Made by a program: the position numbers and the translations under genes. A stretch of 64,000 nucleotides of DNA from Streptomyces fulvorobeus (GTDB lineage: Bacteria; Actinomycetota; Actinomycetes; Streptomycetales; Streptomycetaceae), in the NCBI RefSeq assembly GCF_013167895.1, contig NZ_BLWC01000001.1, forward strand, positions 1,736,001-1,800,000. Reading direction: 5' to 3'. Under the pieces are notes generated by a model, which had not been told where the DNA came from, did no database searches, and worked only from the letters and a program-made list of their open reading frames with translations. Every line of letters begins with the position of its first letter. The stretch's first letter is position 1. Below, piece after piece: positions 1-8,556 of this stretch.

Positions 1-1670
1 TACTGCGCCCAGCGGCGCATCAGCACGCCCACGGGAGTGCCGGCGCGGGCGAGGGAGACCAGGACGGGGCGGGGGGACCGTTCGGCGAGGACGGTCTCGG
101 TGACGGTGCCCACGGCCCGGGCCACCCGGGCGGCCGAGCTGTCGAGCGCGGCCTGGAAGAGGTCCTGGTACTGCGGGGTCGGCTGGTACTCGACGGGGAG
201 CGACTCGGCGTAGTGCGCGCCACCGCTCTGTATCGCCTCCTCCCGCTCCTCGGTGGGTGCCTCGAGCTCGGTGCCGGCGAGGTCCTGGAGGAGCCAGCCG
301 ACGTCGTCCGCCGCGTAGGAGGAGAAGGCGGGGCCTCTGAGGGGCTCGGGCAGCATGGAGGGCTCCTGCCGTTCGGCGGCGCGGGGGGTGGCTGGGGCGC
401 GGGGAGGGACGTACGAGGGGACCACGGCCAGCAGGACGTGACCGGTGTGCGCGGCCAGCCGGGCCAGCAGGCCGTCGGGGGCGTGCAGCGCGGGGGTGTC
501 GGCGGTGGAGTCCACGACCGCCACGACGGCGTCGAATCCGGCGCCCGCCACGTTGTACGCGTACCGGTCGCCGGGTCCGTCCGCGGGGTCGTCGTGGGCC
601 GGGAAGACCAGCCGGCTGCGTATCGCGTACCCGGGGTCGTCCAGGGCGAGGACCGGGGAGCGGGTCGTGGTGGAGTACCGCACCTCGGCGGTGGAGACCG
701 CCTCCAGGACCGTACCGAGGCGGAGCGGGGCGTACATCAGCTCCTCGAATCCGAGGACGAGTACGCGCCGGGCGTCGCCCAGTGCCGCGTCGATCCGGGC
801 CGCCATGCCCGGCAGGGCCGCTTCCAGGACCGCGCGGTGCGCCGGGGTGAAGCCGTGGCGTCCGCCGTCGGGGAGACCGGCGGGCCAGTCGAGCTCGACC
901 CGGGTGGGGGCGGCCCCTGCGGACGCGCCGCCCGCCGGGCCGGACGCCGAAGCGGACGCCGCCGCCTCCTGGGCCGCCACCAGACTCTGACCGCGCTCCA
1001 GCACCCCCTTGGGCAGGAGCACCGTCCCGGCGCTCCTGGCCACCAGGTCGACGCGGGCGCCGATCTCGTCGGCGAACCCGGCCAGCCGCCCCCGGTCCGC
1101 CGCCGAGCGCATGTCCGCCAGCGCCACGATGACGTACCGCTCGCGGGGATACAGCTCGTGCAGGGCGCGGATGGTGTTGAGCACGGTGTTGCCCGTGGAG
1201 AACTCGTCGTCGACCAGCACCAGCGGCGCCCCGGAGGGCGCGGGCGAGAGCAGGTCCGGGTCCTCGGGCAGCAGCAAATGCGAGGTGGCGTGCGAGTGCG
1301 CCTCCTCGAAGCCGCCCGCACGGGCCACCCCCGCGACCGGGCGGCGTGTGGAGTGGAGGTACGGAGCCACGCCGAGCCCGTCCGCCACCGCGTGGCCGAG
1401 ACCGGTCGCGGTCTCCGCGTACCCGAGGACGACCGCGCGGCGGGCCTCGGCCTCACCGAGGAGGTCGCGCACCCGCTCCCCCAGTTCGAAGCCCGCCCCG
1501 TAGACCACCGAGGGCTTCTGGGGCACGTGCTTGCCCAGCACGTTCGACACGAGCAGGTGTGCCCGCTTGGGGTTGCGGCGCAGGGCGAGGCCCAGCAGCT
1601 CCCGCAGCTCCCTGTCGCCGACGAGTTCGACTCCCAGCCGCTCGGCGACCCAGCTGCCCGTCCACACCAC
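1..1670 (-). CDS. Phosphoribosyltransferase-TRSP-StiP/PRTase_1 fusion protein of the Ter stress module (3' end beyond the window)
   Basis: The frame is open from a GTG at 1670 to the window edge (about 556 residues seen). The GTG follows an AAGGAAG purine tract in the 45-nt gap after the HpcH-like gene. The first domain is a PRTase with the PRPP-binding motif VLVDDEFSTGNT near residue 150. A TRSP domain follows (VLVLGFEELMYAPLRL, then a YAIRS block). From about residue 439 comes a StiP/PRTase_1 domain (DDVGWLLQDL, EREEAIQ, GGAHY, VSLARAGTPVGVL). These families accompany TerD genes in many bacteria and were proposed to make or process a nucleoside-like compound in stress; that role is unproven. 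An internal ATG at 356 preceded by AGGAG could have been an independent start, but no stop separates the parts, so I read a fusion. Confidence 0.75.
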   Translation of the reverse strand, partial: MVWTGSWVAERLGVELVGDRELRELLGLALRRNPKRAHLLVSNVLGKHVPQKPSVVYGAGFELGERVRDLLGEAEARRAVVLGYAETATGLGHAVADGLGVAPYLHSTRRPVAGVARAGGFEEAHSHATSHLLLPEDPDLLSPAPSGAPLVLVDDEFSTGNTVLNTIRALHELYPRERYVIVALADMRSAADRGRLAGFADEIGARVDLVARSAGTVLLPKGVLERGQSLVAAQEAAASASASGPAGGASAGAAPTRVELDWPAGLPDGGRHGFTPAHRAVLEAALPGMAARIDAALGDARRVLVLGFEELMYAPLRLGTVLEAVSTAEVRYSTTTRSPVLALDDPGYAIRSRLVFPAHDDPADGPGDRYAYNVAGAGFDAVVAVVDSTADTPALHAPDGLLARLAAHTGHVLLAVVPSYVPPRAPATPRAAERQEPSMLPEPLRGPAFSSYAADDVGWLLQDLAGTELEAPTEEREEAIQSGGAHYAESLPVEYQPTPQYQDLFQAALDSSAARVARAVGTVTETVLAERSPRPVLVSLARAGTPVGVLMRRWAQ

Positions 1671-1715
1671 GTCTATGTCTCTTCCTTCGTCGCGCGCTCG
1701 CTCATCGATACGCGC

Positions 1716-2876
1716 TCACTCCGCCAGGCCCGCGGCCAGCAGCTCCACGAACCCGACGTCTTCCTTGGCCACACCGAAGACCTCGGCCCGCTGCACGGTG
1801 CGCTCGGCCCAGGCGCGGTGCGGCTTCACTTCGTTCATCTTGTTCGTGTACGCCGACCGCAGCACTCCGCCGCCCTCGCGCTCGGGCCGCAGGATGTCCT
1901 GGGCGTCGCTGAACTCCTCGTGGCTGACCACGGACAGCGCGTGCACGGGCATCACGTGGGACGGGTGGATGCAGGTCTTGCCGAGCAGCCCGTTGGCGCG
2001 GTCCAGCTCGATCTCGCGCAGCAGTCCGTCCAGGTCGTGCTCGATCAGGGCGGTGCGCAGCTCCTCGGCCCGCCCGGCGAAGGGGCTGCGGCGCAGCTGG
2101 GGCTTGAACATGCGCTCCTGGAGCCTGAAGTACTCCCACACGGGGCCGGTGATCGTGAAGCCCGAGCCGTCGGCCCGGCCCAGCACGTTGACGACGTCGC
2201 CGATGACGGCGCTGACGATCTGGACGTCGTACGCCGTCATGTCGGAGGCCCGGCGCAGTCCGTACGCCGAGCAGAAGTCGGTGACGCCGAGCCGCAGGGC
2301 GAGCACCCGGTCGCGGTACTTGTTCACGGTGCGGGAGATCCCCCGGAGGACCTCCGCCCGGGTCTCCAGGTGCAGCAGCTCGGGCGACTCCAGGACGGGC
2401 ATCGCGAAGAGCCGCCGGCCGGCCGCCGCCTCGGCACTCGTGAGCGCCTCCATGAAGAGGACACCGCGCTCCTCGGTGAACTTCGGCAGGACGAATCCGG
2501 ACAGCAGCCGGACCGAGCTGCCGAGCCGGCCCACCAGGTCGGTGATCTGCTCGGGGACGCGGACCCGGATGAAGAGCAGCGGAGTCTGCGCCCCCCGCTC
2601 GGCGAGGTCGGCGAACTGTCTGACCAGATTCGCCTCGCCGTCCGCCACCTCGGCGTCGTCGATCGAATCCTCCAGGCACAGCACCATCGAGACGACGCCG
2701 CGGCCCGCCTGCTTGGCCACGTCGTCGGCCAGGCGCGGCCGGGTCGCCGGGCTGTAGAGGGTGGCCCCCAGGGCCGCCGAGAGCACGTCGATGGGTGAGC
2801 CGGCGTCGAAGGCGCACGGCTCCTGGAAGAACAGGCCCTCTCGGGCAGCGGGCGAGATGTGCCCGAAATGACGCAT
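1716..2876 (-). CDS. HpcH/HpaI aldolase / citrate lyase (CitE-like) family protein of the Ter locus
   Basis: 386 residues from an ATG at 2876 with a GGGGGAT ribosome site six bases upstream; the open frame extends further 5' but that part does not look like protein. The barrel contains the CitE-type VLCLEDSIDD motif, whose acidic residues bind Mg2+ in this superfamily, a FIRVRVP strand and a C-terminal KTCIHPSH motif. CitE-like enzymes cleave or form C-C bonds next to a carboxylate or CoA ester; the substrate of the Ter-associated branch is unknown. It precedes the phosphoribosyltransferase fusion in the same direction and is divergent from the TerD gene at 3106, as expected for the Ter biosynthetic module. 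Confidence 0.85.
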   Translation of the reverse strand: MRHFGHISPAAREGLFFQEPCAFDAGSPIDVLSAALGATLYSPATRPRLADDVAKQAGRGVVSMVLCLEDSIDDAEVADGEANLVRQFADLAERGAQTPLLFIRVRVPEQITDLVGRLGSSVRLLSGFVLPKFTEERGVLFMEALTSAEAAAGRRLFAMPVLESPELLHLETRAEVLRGISRTVNKYRDRVLALRLGVTDFCSAYGLRRASDMTAYDVQIVSAVIGDVVNVLGRADGSGFTITGPVWEYFRLQERMFKPQLRRSPFAGRAEELRTALIEHDLDGLLREIELDRANGLLGKTCIHPSHVMPVHALSVVSHEEFSDAQDILRPEREGGGVLRSAYTNKMNEVKPHRAWAERTVQRAEVFGVAKEDVGFVELLAAGLAE

Positions 2877-3105
2877 ATAATCCCCCGCGCTTGCCTGGTC
2901 GGCCGAACAACGTATGGCCGGTAATAGTACGTACGGACGGGTGTCGCCAGTTCCCCAGAGGCGTGAATTCCGGGTAACCCGTCCATTACAGGCACTCTTC
3001 ACGAGCACCGCTACTTCACCCGTAACACCTTCCCGGCCACCGCCGCCGAAACCCGTCCGGTCCCCGCGTTGTCCGTCCGGCCGGAGAACAGGCAGGATGA
3101 CGGGC

Positions 3106-3963
3106 ATGACGCACGCGATGCTGAAGGGCTCGAACGTCCCCCTCGACGCCACTGCCGTACGGGCCGTTCTGCGCTGGACCCCCGGCGCCGGTGTCCCCGA
3201 TGTGGACGCGTCGGCCCTGCTGCTCGGCGCGTCCGGCCGGGTGCGTTCCGACGAGGACTTCGTCTTCTACAACCAGCCCCGGCACCCCTCCGGTCTGGTA
3301 CGGCGCCTGCCCAAGCGCAGCGTCCCCGAAGGGCTCACCGACACGATCGAGGCGGACCTCTCCGCGCTCGACCCCTCGGTCGAGCAGGTGGTGATCTCCG
3401 CTTCGTCCGACGGGGCGGCGTTCGAACAGGTCAGGGATCTGCGCATCCTGCTGTACGACGCGGCTTCGGCCGAAGGTGATCCGCTGGCCGTCTTCGACGT
3501 CCGGGCGGAGACGGGCGAGGAGACCGCCATCATCTGCGGCGAGCTCTACCGGCGGGGGGACGGCTGGAAGTTCCGGGCGGTCGGGCAGGGCTATCCGACC
3601 GGCCTCGTGGGGCTGGCGACGGCCTTCGGCATCTCGGTCGACGAGACGGCGGCGGAGCCCGAGCCGGGCCGGACGGCCGGCCCCGCGCGGACCGCACCCG
3701 CCCGGACCGCGGCCGCGCCTCCGTTCCCACCCGCGCCGGCGCACGCGCCCGACCCCCAGGCCACGGTGCAGCACCATCAGCCCGCGTACGGGTACCCGCA
3801 GCCGGCCGGGCAGCACGCGGCCCCGCCCCGGCCCGCCTACGGCTTTCCCCAGCCGGCCGCCGCACCGCCCGCCTACGGTTATCCGCAGCCCGCCGCGGCG
3901 GCCGCGCACGCCCCGGACCCCGGTTTCACGCTGCCCCCGCAGGGACCCCAGTTCGTCAGGTGA
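3106..3963 (+). CDS. TerD-family protein with a Pro/Gln/Tyr-rich repeat tail
   Basis: 285 residues from ATG 3106, about nine bases after an AGG; ATG 3097 in the same frame is an alternative. The N-terminal ~190 residues are a TerD domain: LKGSNVPL start, DVDASALLL calcium-binding aspartates, DEDFVFYNQP, then the closing GELYRR and [10 protein letters not shown]. The remainder is a low-complexity tail rich in Pro and Ala with three AYGYPQPA/AYGFPQPA repeats, suggesting a disordered linker or multivalent binding segment. TerD proteins bind Ca2+ and are linked to tellurite, oxidative and phage stress. The gene is divergent from the HpcH-like gene and convergent with the TerA-like gene. Confidence 0.88.
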   Translation: MTHAMLKGSNVPLDATAVRAVLRWTPGAGVPDVDASALLLGASGRVRSDEDFVFYNQPRHPSGLVRRLPKRSVPEGLTDTIEADLSALDPSVEQVVISASSDGAAFEQVRDLRILLYDAASAEGDPLAVFDVRAETGEETAIICGELYRRGDGWKFRAVGQGYPTGLVGLATAFGISVDETAAEPEPGRTAGPARTAPARTAAAPPFPPAPAHAPDPQATVQHHQPAYGYPQPAGQHAAPPRPAYGFPQPAAAPPAYGYPQPAAAAAHAPDPGFTLPPQGPQFVR

Positions 3964-3997
3964 GCCCTGGCGGGGAGGTACGCAGGTACCGGCCCCG

Positions 3998-4732
3998 TCA
4001 GGCGCGGGTCTTGTAGCCGCGGCCCCACTGCATGCCGAAGCCGTAGAGCCGGTCCAGCTCCGACTGGAAGCCGTACACGAACTTCACCTCGCGCCGCACG
4101 ATCAGCTCGTCCTTGACGTTGTCGACGGTGAACACGGCGCAGGACCGGGCCTGCGGGGCCCTCTCGTCGAGCTCGATCTCGATCCGGGGGCCGTTGCCGG
4201 GGTAGAGCGTCACCTTGGCGTGCGTACGGTCGAAGGCCGGCGTCTGGTCGTAGATGTAGACGAAGAACAGCAGGCGCTTGATCTGGTCGCGCTGGTCGAG
4301 GTTGACGTACACCGTCTCCCCGGAGGGCGCCCCGAAGCGGTCGTCGCCGCTGAGCCGGACGTACGGCGGCCCGTTGAGATCGCCGATCAGGTTGCCCAGG
4401 GGCTGCACCACGCCCCGGGTGCCGTCCTTGAGCTCGTACATACAGCCCAGGTCCAGGTCGACGTTGACCACGCCCTGGGTGTGCGCCTGGACGACGTCGG
4501 GCTGGAAGAGCTTCATGGGGCGCAGCAGCCGGCCGCTCTGCCGCGACCTGCCCTCGATGTCCGAGCTGCGCATCCTCCAGGAGAGGTTGACGCGCAGGTT
4601 TCCGGACAGGGCGCCCTGTTTGTTCAGTGAGACCGTGGCGTGCCGCTTGGAGAGCAGGATGGAGTTCGTCGCGGAGTTACCCGCCTCGAACACCGCGTCC
4701 CGCCCCGGCCACAGGCTGTCCCAGAAAGCCAT
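3998..4732 (-). CDS. TerA-like / TerD-domain tellurium resistance protein
   Basis: 244 residues; ATG at 4732 follows a GGGGGG tract five bases upstream. The protein opens with MAFWDSLWPG, contains a polar TerA-type region (GNLRVNLSWRMRS, LDLGCMYELKDG) and ends in a TerD-like beta sandwich with the acidic strand YVRLSGDDRFG and the block IEIELDERAP. In the TerA branch this fold follows a short leader and is thought to act with TerD and TerC proteins at the membrane. It lies downstream of the TerC-like gene in the same direction and is convergent with the tailed TerD gene. The Ter family assignment is firm; TerA versus generic TerD is less certain. Confidence 0.78.
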   Translation of the reverse strand: MAFWDSLWPGRDAVFEAGNSATNSILLSKRHATVSLNKQGALSGNLRVNLSWRMRSSDIEGRSRQSGRLLRPMKLFQPDVVQAHTQGVVNVDLDLGCMYELKDGTRGVVQPLGNLIGDLNGPPYVRLSGDDRFGAPSGETVYVNLDQRDQIKRLLFFVYIYDQTPAFDRTHAKVTLYPGNGPRIEIELDERAPQARSCAVFTVDNVKDELIVRREVKFVYGFQSELDRLYGFGMQWGRGYKTRA

Positions 4733-4904
4733 CCCAACCCCCCACATCGTCCGGTGGTGCCCGGGTGGAGCCCGCCGGCCGGGCTCCAGGCGTCCCGGGC
4801 GTCGTCACAGCCCCCGTACGTCACTGCGGGGCGGCCCGGGCCGGTTCCGGAGAACCGCCGCGTGTGGGCCGCCCCGCAGAGAGCGTTCCTCATTCCCTGC
4901 CGGG

Positions 4905-6056
4905 TCACACCCCGGAGGAGACTTCCGCCTTGGACGCGGAGCCGTCGCCCCCGTCGCCGCCCGCCGCCGCGAGCGCCTTGTTGCGGCGCAGCGAGGACCA
5001 GAAGGACCAGGCGATGAGTACGACGCCGACGAGACCGGTGATGATCTCGTTGATCTCGAACCGGATGGTGATCAGCAGGATGACGGAGAGCGCGCCGATG
5101 GCGTAGTGCGCTCCGTGCTCCAGGTAGACGTAGTCGTCCAGCGTGCCCTGGCGGACCAGGTAGACGGTGAGCGAACGGACGTACATGGCGCCGATGCCGA
5201 GGCCGAGGGCCATCAGCACGATCTCGTTGGTGATGGCGAAGGCGCCGATGACGCCGTCGAACGAGAAGGACGCGTCGAGCACCTCAAGGTAGAGGAACAT
5301 GAAGAACGCGGCCTTGCCCGCGATCACGACCGCGGAGACCGGCTTGCCGGCCTTCTTGGCCCTCTCCTCGGCCTCGTGTTCGCGCTCCTCCTCCTCTTCG
5401 AGCTTGTTCTCGAAGAACCCGGAGAGCCCGCCGACGATGAGGTACGTGATCAGACCGGCGATACCGGCGAGCAGGACGGTCTCCGCCTTGTCCGCGTGAC
5501 CGCCGCCGTGCTGGTGCGCCTGGGGCGCGAACCACATGGCCGAGATCAGCAGCACGATCAGGGCGACACAGACCGACAGCATGTCGACCTTGCCGAGCTT
5601 GCCGAGCGGGCGCTCCAGCCAGCCGAGCCACTTGATGTCACGGTCCTCGAAGATGAAGTCGAGGAAGATCATCAGCAGGAACATGCCACCGAAGGAGGCG
5701 ATGGACGGATGGGCGTCCGTCACCAGTTCCTTGTAGCGGTCGGGGTCGTTGAACGACAGGTCGATGGCTTCCAGGGGCCCGAGCTGGGCACTGACGGCCA
5801 CGATCACGACGGGGAAGACCAGCCGCATACCGAAGACGGCGATGAGAATGCCGATGGTGAGGAAGATCTTCTGCCAGAACTCACTCATCTTCTTGAGGAT
5901 TCCGGCGTTGATCACCGCGTTGTCGAAGGACAGCGAGATCTCCAGGATCGACAGGATCGCGACGATACCGAAAGCCTGCCACCCCCCGTAGAACACCGCT
6001 GCGACCAGGCCGGCCGCGGTAACCGCGAACGACCAGCCGAAAGTTTTCAGAATCAC
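4905..6056 (-). CDS. TerC/DUF475 family integral membrane protein
   Basis: 383 residues from GTG 6056, five bases after a GGGG ribosome site; the upstream open frame is basic and not protein-like. Eight or so hydrophobic helices are visible. Helix 2 carries the TerC-type SLSFDNAVINAG motif and a later helix DASFSFDGVIGAF; the paired aspartates in membrane helices are the family hallmark and are thought to bind a metal. A highly charged loop (LEEEEEREHEAEERAKK) lies between helices, and the C-terminus is cytosolic and Gly/Asp-rich. TerC-like proteins are proposed metal exporters or anchors for TerD complexes. It is flanked on both sides by TerD-domain genes on the same strand. Confidence 0.88.
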   Translation of the reverse strand: MILKTFGWSFAVTAAGLVAAVFYGGWQAFGIVAILSILEISLSFDNAVINAGILKKMSEFWQKIFLTIGILIAVFGMRLVFPVVIVAVSAQLGPLEAIDLSFNDPDRYKELVTDAHPSIASFGGMFLLMIFLDFIFEDRDIKWLGWLERPLGKLGKVDMLSVCVALIVLLISAMWFAPQAHQHGGGHADKAETVLLAGIAGLITYLIVGGLSGFFENKLEEEEEREHEAEERAKKAGKPVSAVVIAGKAAFFMFLYLEVLDASFSFDGVIGAFAITNEIVLMALGLGIGAMYVRSLTVYLVRQGTLDDYVYLEHGAHYAIGALSVILLITIRFEINEIITGLVGVVLIAWSFWSSLRRNKALAAAGGDGGDGSASKAEVSSGV

Positions 6057-6121
6057 TGGCACCCCATCGTGTGTGTACGGACCTCCCCCGGTGAGTGAGG
6101 GTCCCCCGCGCGTACGCGGCT

Positions 6122-6697
6122 TTACGAAACGTTGACCCCGAAGTCTAGAGCGATGCCCCGGAGCCCCGACGCGTACCCCTGCCCGACCGCACGGAACTTC
6201 CACTCTCCGTTGTACCGGTAGAGCTCGCCGAAGATCATGGCGGTCTCCGTCGAGGCGTCCTCGCTCAGGTCGTACCGCGCCAGCTCCTGGCCGTCCGCCT
6301 GGTTGACCACGCGGATGAAAGCGTTGCTGACCTGCCCGAACGTCTGCCCGCGATTGTCCGCCTCATGGATCGACACCGGGAAGAGGATCTTGTCGCAGTG
6401 CGCGGGGACCTCGTCGAGGCGCACGACGACCGACTCGTCGTCGCCGTCGCCCTCCCCCGTGAGGTTGTCGCCCGTGTGCTCAACGGAACCGTCCGGGCTC
6501 GTGAGGTTGTTGTAGAACACGAACCACTCGTCGCCGAGGACCCGGCCCGACTGGCACAGCAGTGCGCTGGCGTCGAGGTCGAAGTCGGCCCCCGTGGTGG
6601 ATCGCGCGTCCCAGCCGAGCCCGACCAGTACCTGGGTGAGGTTGGGAGCGGCCTTGGAGAGGGAGACGTTGCCTCCCTTGGCGAGCGTGACGCCCAT
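6122..6697 (-). CDS. terD: TerD family calcium-binding stress protein (copy A)
   Basis: 191 residues, the usual TerD length, from ATG 6697 with a GGGGAGG site seven bases upstream. It is a complete TerD domain: [14 protein letters not shown] start, [16 protein letters not shown] calcium ligands, [18 protein letters not shown], and [10 protein letters not shown] near the C-terminus. TerD proteins bind Ca2+ and act in tellurite and general stress resistance. The gene follows a close paralogue (copy B) on the same strand and precedes the TerC-like gene; the three probably form one transcription unit. It differs from copy B by a cysteine (LCQSGRV) and divergent charged positions, but shares a 68-base identical tract with it. 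Confidence 0.93.
   Translation of the reverse strand: MGVTLAKGGNVSLSKAAPNLTQVLVGLGWDARSTTGADFDLDASALLCQSGRVLGDEWFVFYNNLTSPDGSVEHTGDNLTGEGDGDDESVVVRLDEVPAHCDKILFPVSIHEADNRGQTFGQVSNAFIRVVNQADGQELARYDLSEDASTETAMIFGELYRYNGEWKFRAVGQGYASGLRGIALDFGVNVS
6240..6307. repeat. 68-base identical tract shared by the two terD copies (other copy at 6893-6960)
   Basis: Positions 6240-6307 and 6893-6960 are identical base for base, in the same orientation and at the same place in the two terD coding frames. Flanking codons differ even where the residues are conserved. This could reflect a recent gene-conversion tract. Confidence 0.8.
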
Positions 6698-6777
6698 GTG
6701 TGTCCTCCCCGTGTCGATGGTCGAGAACGTCCGGCGCCGCACATGGTGCGGCGCCGGACGGAGAAACGTGGCGTGGC

Positions 6778-7353
6778 TCAGACGTTCACACCGAAGTCCT
6801 GCGCGATACCGCGCAGCCCCGATGCGTAGCCCTGGCCGATGGCGCGGAACTTCCACTCGGCACCGTTGCGGTACAGCTCGCCGAAGACCATCGCGGTCTC
6901 CGTCGAGGCGTCCTCGCTCAGGTCGTACCGCGCCAGCTCCTGGCCGTCCGCCTGGTTGACGACGCGGATGTAGGCGTTGCGGACCTGGCCGAAGCTCTGC
7001 TGCCGGCTCTCGGCCTCGTAGATCGAGACCGGGAAGACGATCTTGTCGACGTCGGCGGGGACACCGGCGAGGTTCACCTTGACGACCTCGTCGTCACCCT
7101 CGCCCTCACCGGTGAGGTTGTCACCGGTGTGCTCGACGGAACCGTCGGGGCTCTTGAGGTTGTTGAAGAAGACGAAGTTGCCGTCGTTGCCCACCTTGCC
7201 GTCGACACCCGTCAGCAGCGCGCTGGCGTCGAGGTCGAAGTCCCCGCCGGTGGTCGTACGGGCATCCCAGCCCAGACCGACGATGACCGCCGTCAGGTTG
7301 GGTGCGGCCTTGGTCAGCGAGACGTTGCCGCCCTTGCTGAGGCTGACTCCCAC
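6778..7353 (-). CDS. terD: TerD family calcium-binding stress protein (copy B)
   Basis: 191 residues from GTG 7353, preceded by GGGAGG. A conserved TerD domain: [53 protein letters not shown] and [16 protein letters not shown]. Its residues match copy A over most of the chain, especially the last 80. It is the first gene of the leftward terD-terD-terC-terA run, and two hairpins upstream (7444-7507) close off the preceding peroxiredoxin gene. The role is by family: a Ca2+-binding cytosolic partner in the tellurite/oxidative stress response. Confidence 0.93.
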   Translation of the reverse strand: MGVSLSKGGNVSLTKAAPNLTAVIVGLGWDARTTTGGDFDLDASALLTGVDGKVGNDGNFVFFNNLKSPDGSVEHTGDNLTGEGEGDDEVVKVNLAGVPADVDKIVFPVSIYEAESRQQSFGQVRNAYIRVVNQADGQELARYDLSEDASTETAMVFGELYRNGAEWKFRAIGQGYASGLRGIAQDFGVNV

Positions 7354-7443
7354 GAGTCCTCCCATAGTTTTAAGGGGCCGGCAGAACCAGCGTCCCCATC
7401 GTGCGTTGGCATCGGATCAACGAATGGATCCTAGTGACCGGTT

Positions 7444-7470
7444 CCCTGCCAAAACAGGCTTTTGGCAGGG
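7444..7470 (-). terminator. Hairpin terminator after the peroxiredoxin gene
   Basis: A perfect 11-bp stem (CCCTGCCAAAA against TTTTGGCAGGG) with a five-base loop lies just past the stop of the leftward peroxiredoxin gene. A T-rich descending arm fits factor-independent termination, as does its position before the terD promoter region. Confidence 0.7.
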
Positions 7471-7484
7471 CGGCGCCAGGAGAT

Positions 7485-7507
7485 CTCCCGGATGGCGCCT
7501 CCGGGAG
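7485..7507 (-). terminator. Second hairpin after the peroxiredoxin gene
   Basis: CTCCCGG and CCGGGAG pair around a nine-base loop, 10 bases past the peroxiredoxin stop and 15 bases before the stronger hairpin. The two look like tandem terminators insulating the terD operon. Confidence 0.5.
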
Positions 7508-7516
7508 CGTGCCGGG

Positions 7517-7975
7517 TCAGATGGCGTCGAGGGCCTTGATGTAGTCCTTGAGGTCCCGCGCGTCCGGGAGGCCGTTGACGACGCTCCAGCGGACCGTGCC
7601 GTCCTTGTCGATGACGAAGGTGCCGCGCACCGCGCAGCCCTTGTCCTCGTCGAAGACGCCGTACGCCCGTGAGGTCTCCCCGTGCGGCCAGAAGTCCGAG
7701 AGCAGCGGGTACTCAAGGCCCTCCTGCTCGGCGAAGACACGCAGGGTGTGGATGGAGTCGTTGGAGACGGCGAGCAGCTGGGTGCCGTCGTTCTGGAACC
7801 GGGGCAGTTCGTCACGCAGCGCGCAGAGCTCGCCCGTGCAGACACCGGTGAAGGCGAACGGGTAGAAGAGCAGCACGACGTTCTTCTCGCCGCGGTAGTC
7901 GGAGAGCCTCACGGTCCGCCCGTGGTTGTCCTTCAGCTCGAACTCCGGGGCCTGGCTGCCGACCTCGATCGCCAT
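7517..7975 (-). CDS. AhpE-like peroxiredoxin (AhpC/TSA family)
   Basis: 152 residues from ATG 7975. The thioredoxin-fold peroxidase motif PFAFTGVCTGELC places the peroxidatic cysteine at residue 46. Further blocks, AVSNDSIHTLRVFAEQ and LLSDFWPHGETSRAYGVF, match the AhpE/BCP group closely. It would reduce hydrogen peroxide, organic peroxides or peroxynitrite in the cytosol. A second cysteine at residue 51 lies one helical turn after the peroxidatic one; AhpE of Mycobacterium lacks it (from memory), so the resolving mechanism may differ. It lies downstream of the DUF3052 gene on the same strand, separated by a terminator-like hairpin. Confidence 0.92.
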   Translation of the reverse strand: MAIEVGSQAPEFELKDNHGRTVRLSDYRGEKNVVLLFYPFAFTGVCTGELCALRDELPRFQNDGTQLLAVSNDSIHTLRVFAEQEGLEYPLLSDFWPHGETSRAYGVFDEDKGCAVRGTFVIDKDGTVRWSVVNGLPDARDLKDYIKALDAI

Positions 7976-8066
7976 GTGACGCGTCCTTCCGTACTCCAGC
8001 GCATACCCGGACCGGTCCGCCCGGGCCTCCCACCCTATGCAGTGGACCCGCCCGTACCCGTACGAA

Positions 8067-8098
8067 GGCCCCCGGCGGCATGATGCCGTCCGGGGGCC
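8067..8098 (-). terminator. Terminator hairpin after the DUF3052 gene
   Basis: GGCCCCCGG pairs with CCGGGGGCC, and an inner CGGCA/TGCCG pairing extends the stem past one bulged T. It lies about 20 bases after the DUF3052 stop and upstream of the peroxiredoxin start, so it should separate the two genes. Confidence 0.65.
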
Positions 8099-8118
8099 CC
8101 GGGTGGTGGGAGAGGGGG

Positions 8119-8556
8119 TCAGCGCTTGGCCTTGGCCCCCTTGGGGGTGACCAGACGGCTCCCCGTCCAGTCCTTGCCCGCACTGACGCTCTTGGTCTGG
8201 GCGAGACCGGCCGTCTGGGCGGCCTCGTTGATGTCGCTCGGCTCGACGTATCCGTCACGGCCGGTCTTGGGCGTCATCAGCCAGACCGCACCGCCGTCCT
8301 CGAGCAGACCAATGGCATCCACCAGCGCGTCCGTAAGGTCGCCGTCCTCGTCGCGGAACCAGAGGATGACGACGTCTGCGACGTCGTCGTACTCCTCATC
8401 GACGAGTTCCTGGCCGGTAGTGGCCTCAATGCCCTCACGGAGCTCCAGCTCGACGTCGTCGTCGTAGCCGATCTCCTGGACCACTTGTCCGGGCTCGAAC
8501 CCCAGGCGTGCTGCCGGGTTGGTCCGCTCCTCCGCGTGGTCCGCGGTCGCGCTCAC
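8119..8556 (-). CDS. DUF3052 domain-containing protein
   Basis: 145 residues from GTG 8556, preceded by AGGAGG. It is a small, very acidic cytosolic protein: RLGFEPGQVVQEIGYDDD near the start, VVILWFRDEDGDLTDALVDA in the middle, AVWLMTPKTGRDGYVEP, and a basic C-terminus (TPKGAKAKR). This pattern matches the actinobacterial DUF3052 family, whose function is not established. It is divergent from aceE across a long intergenic region, a linkage I believe is common in Streptomyces. Confidence 0.85.
   Translation of the reverse strand: MSATADHAEERTNPAARLGFEPGQVVQEIGYDDDVELELREGIEATTGQELVDEEYDDVADVVILWFRDEDGDLTDALVDAIGLLEDGGAVWLMTPKTGRDGYVEPSDINEAAQTAGLAQTKSVSAGKDWTGSRLVTPKGAKAKR

Noticed and set aside
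213..2798. 861-codon plus-strand open frame over the PRTase fusion and HpcH-like genes
   Set aside because: It is antisense to two recognisable genes, is rich in Gly, Arg and His, and has no domain pattern; it is an artefact of high GC.
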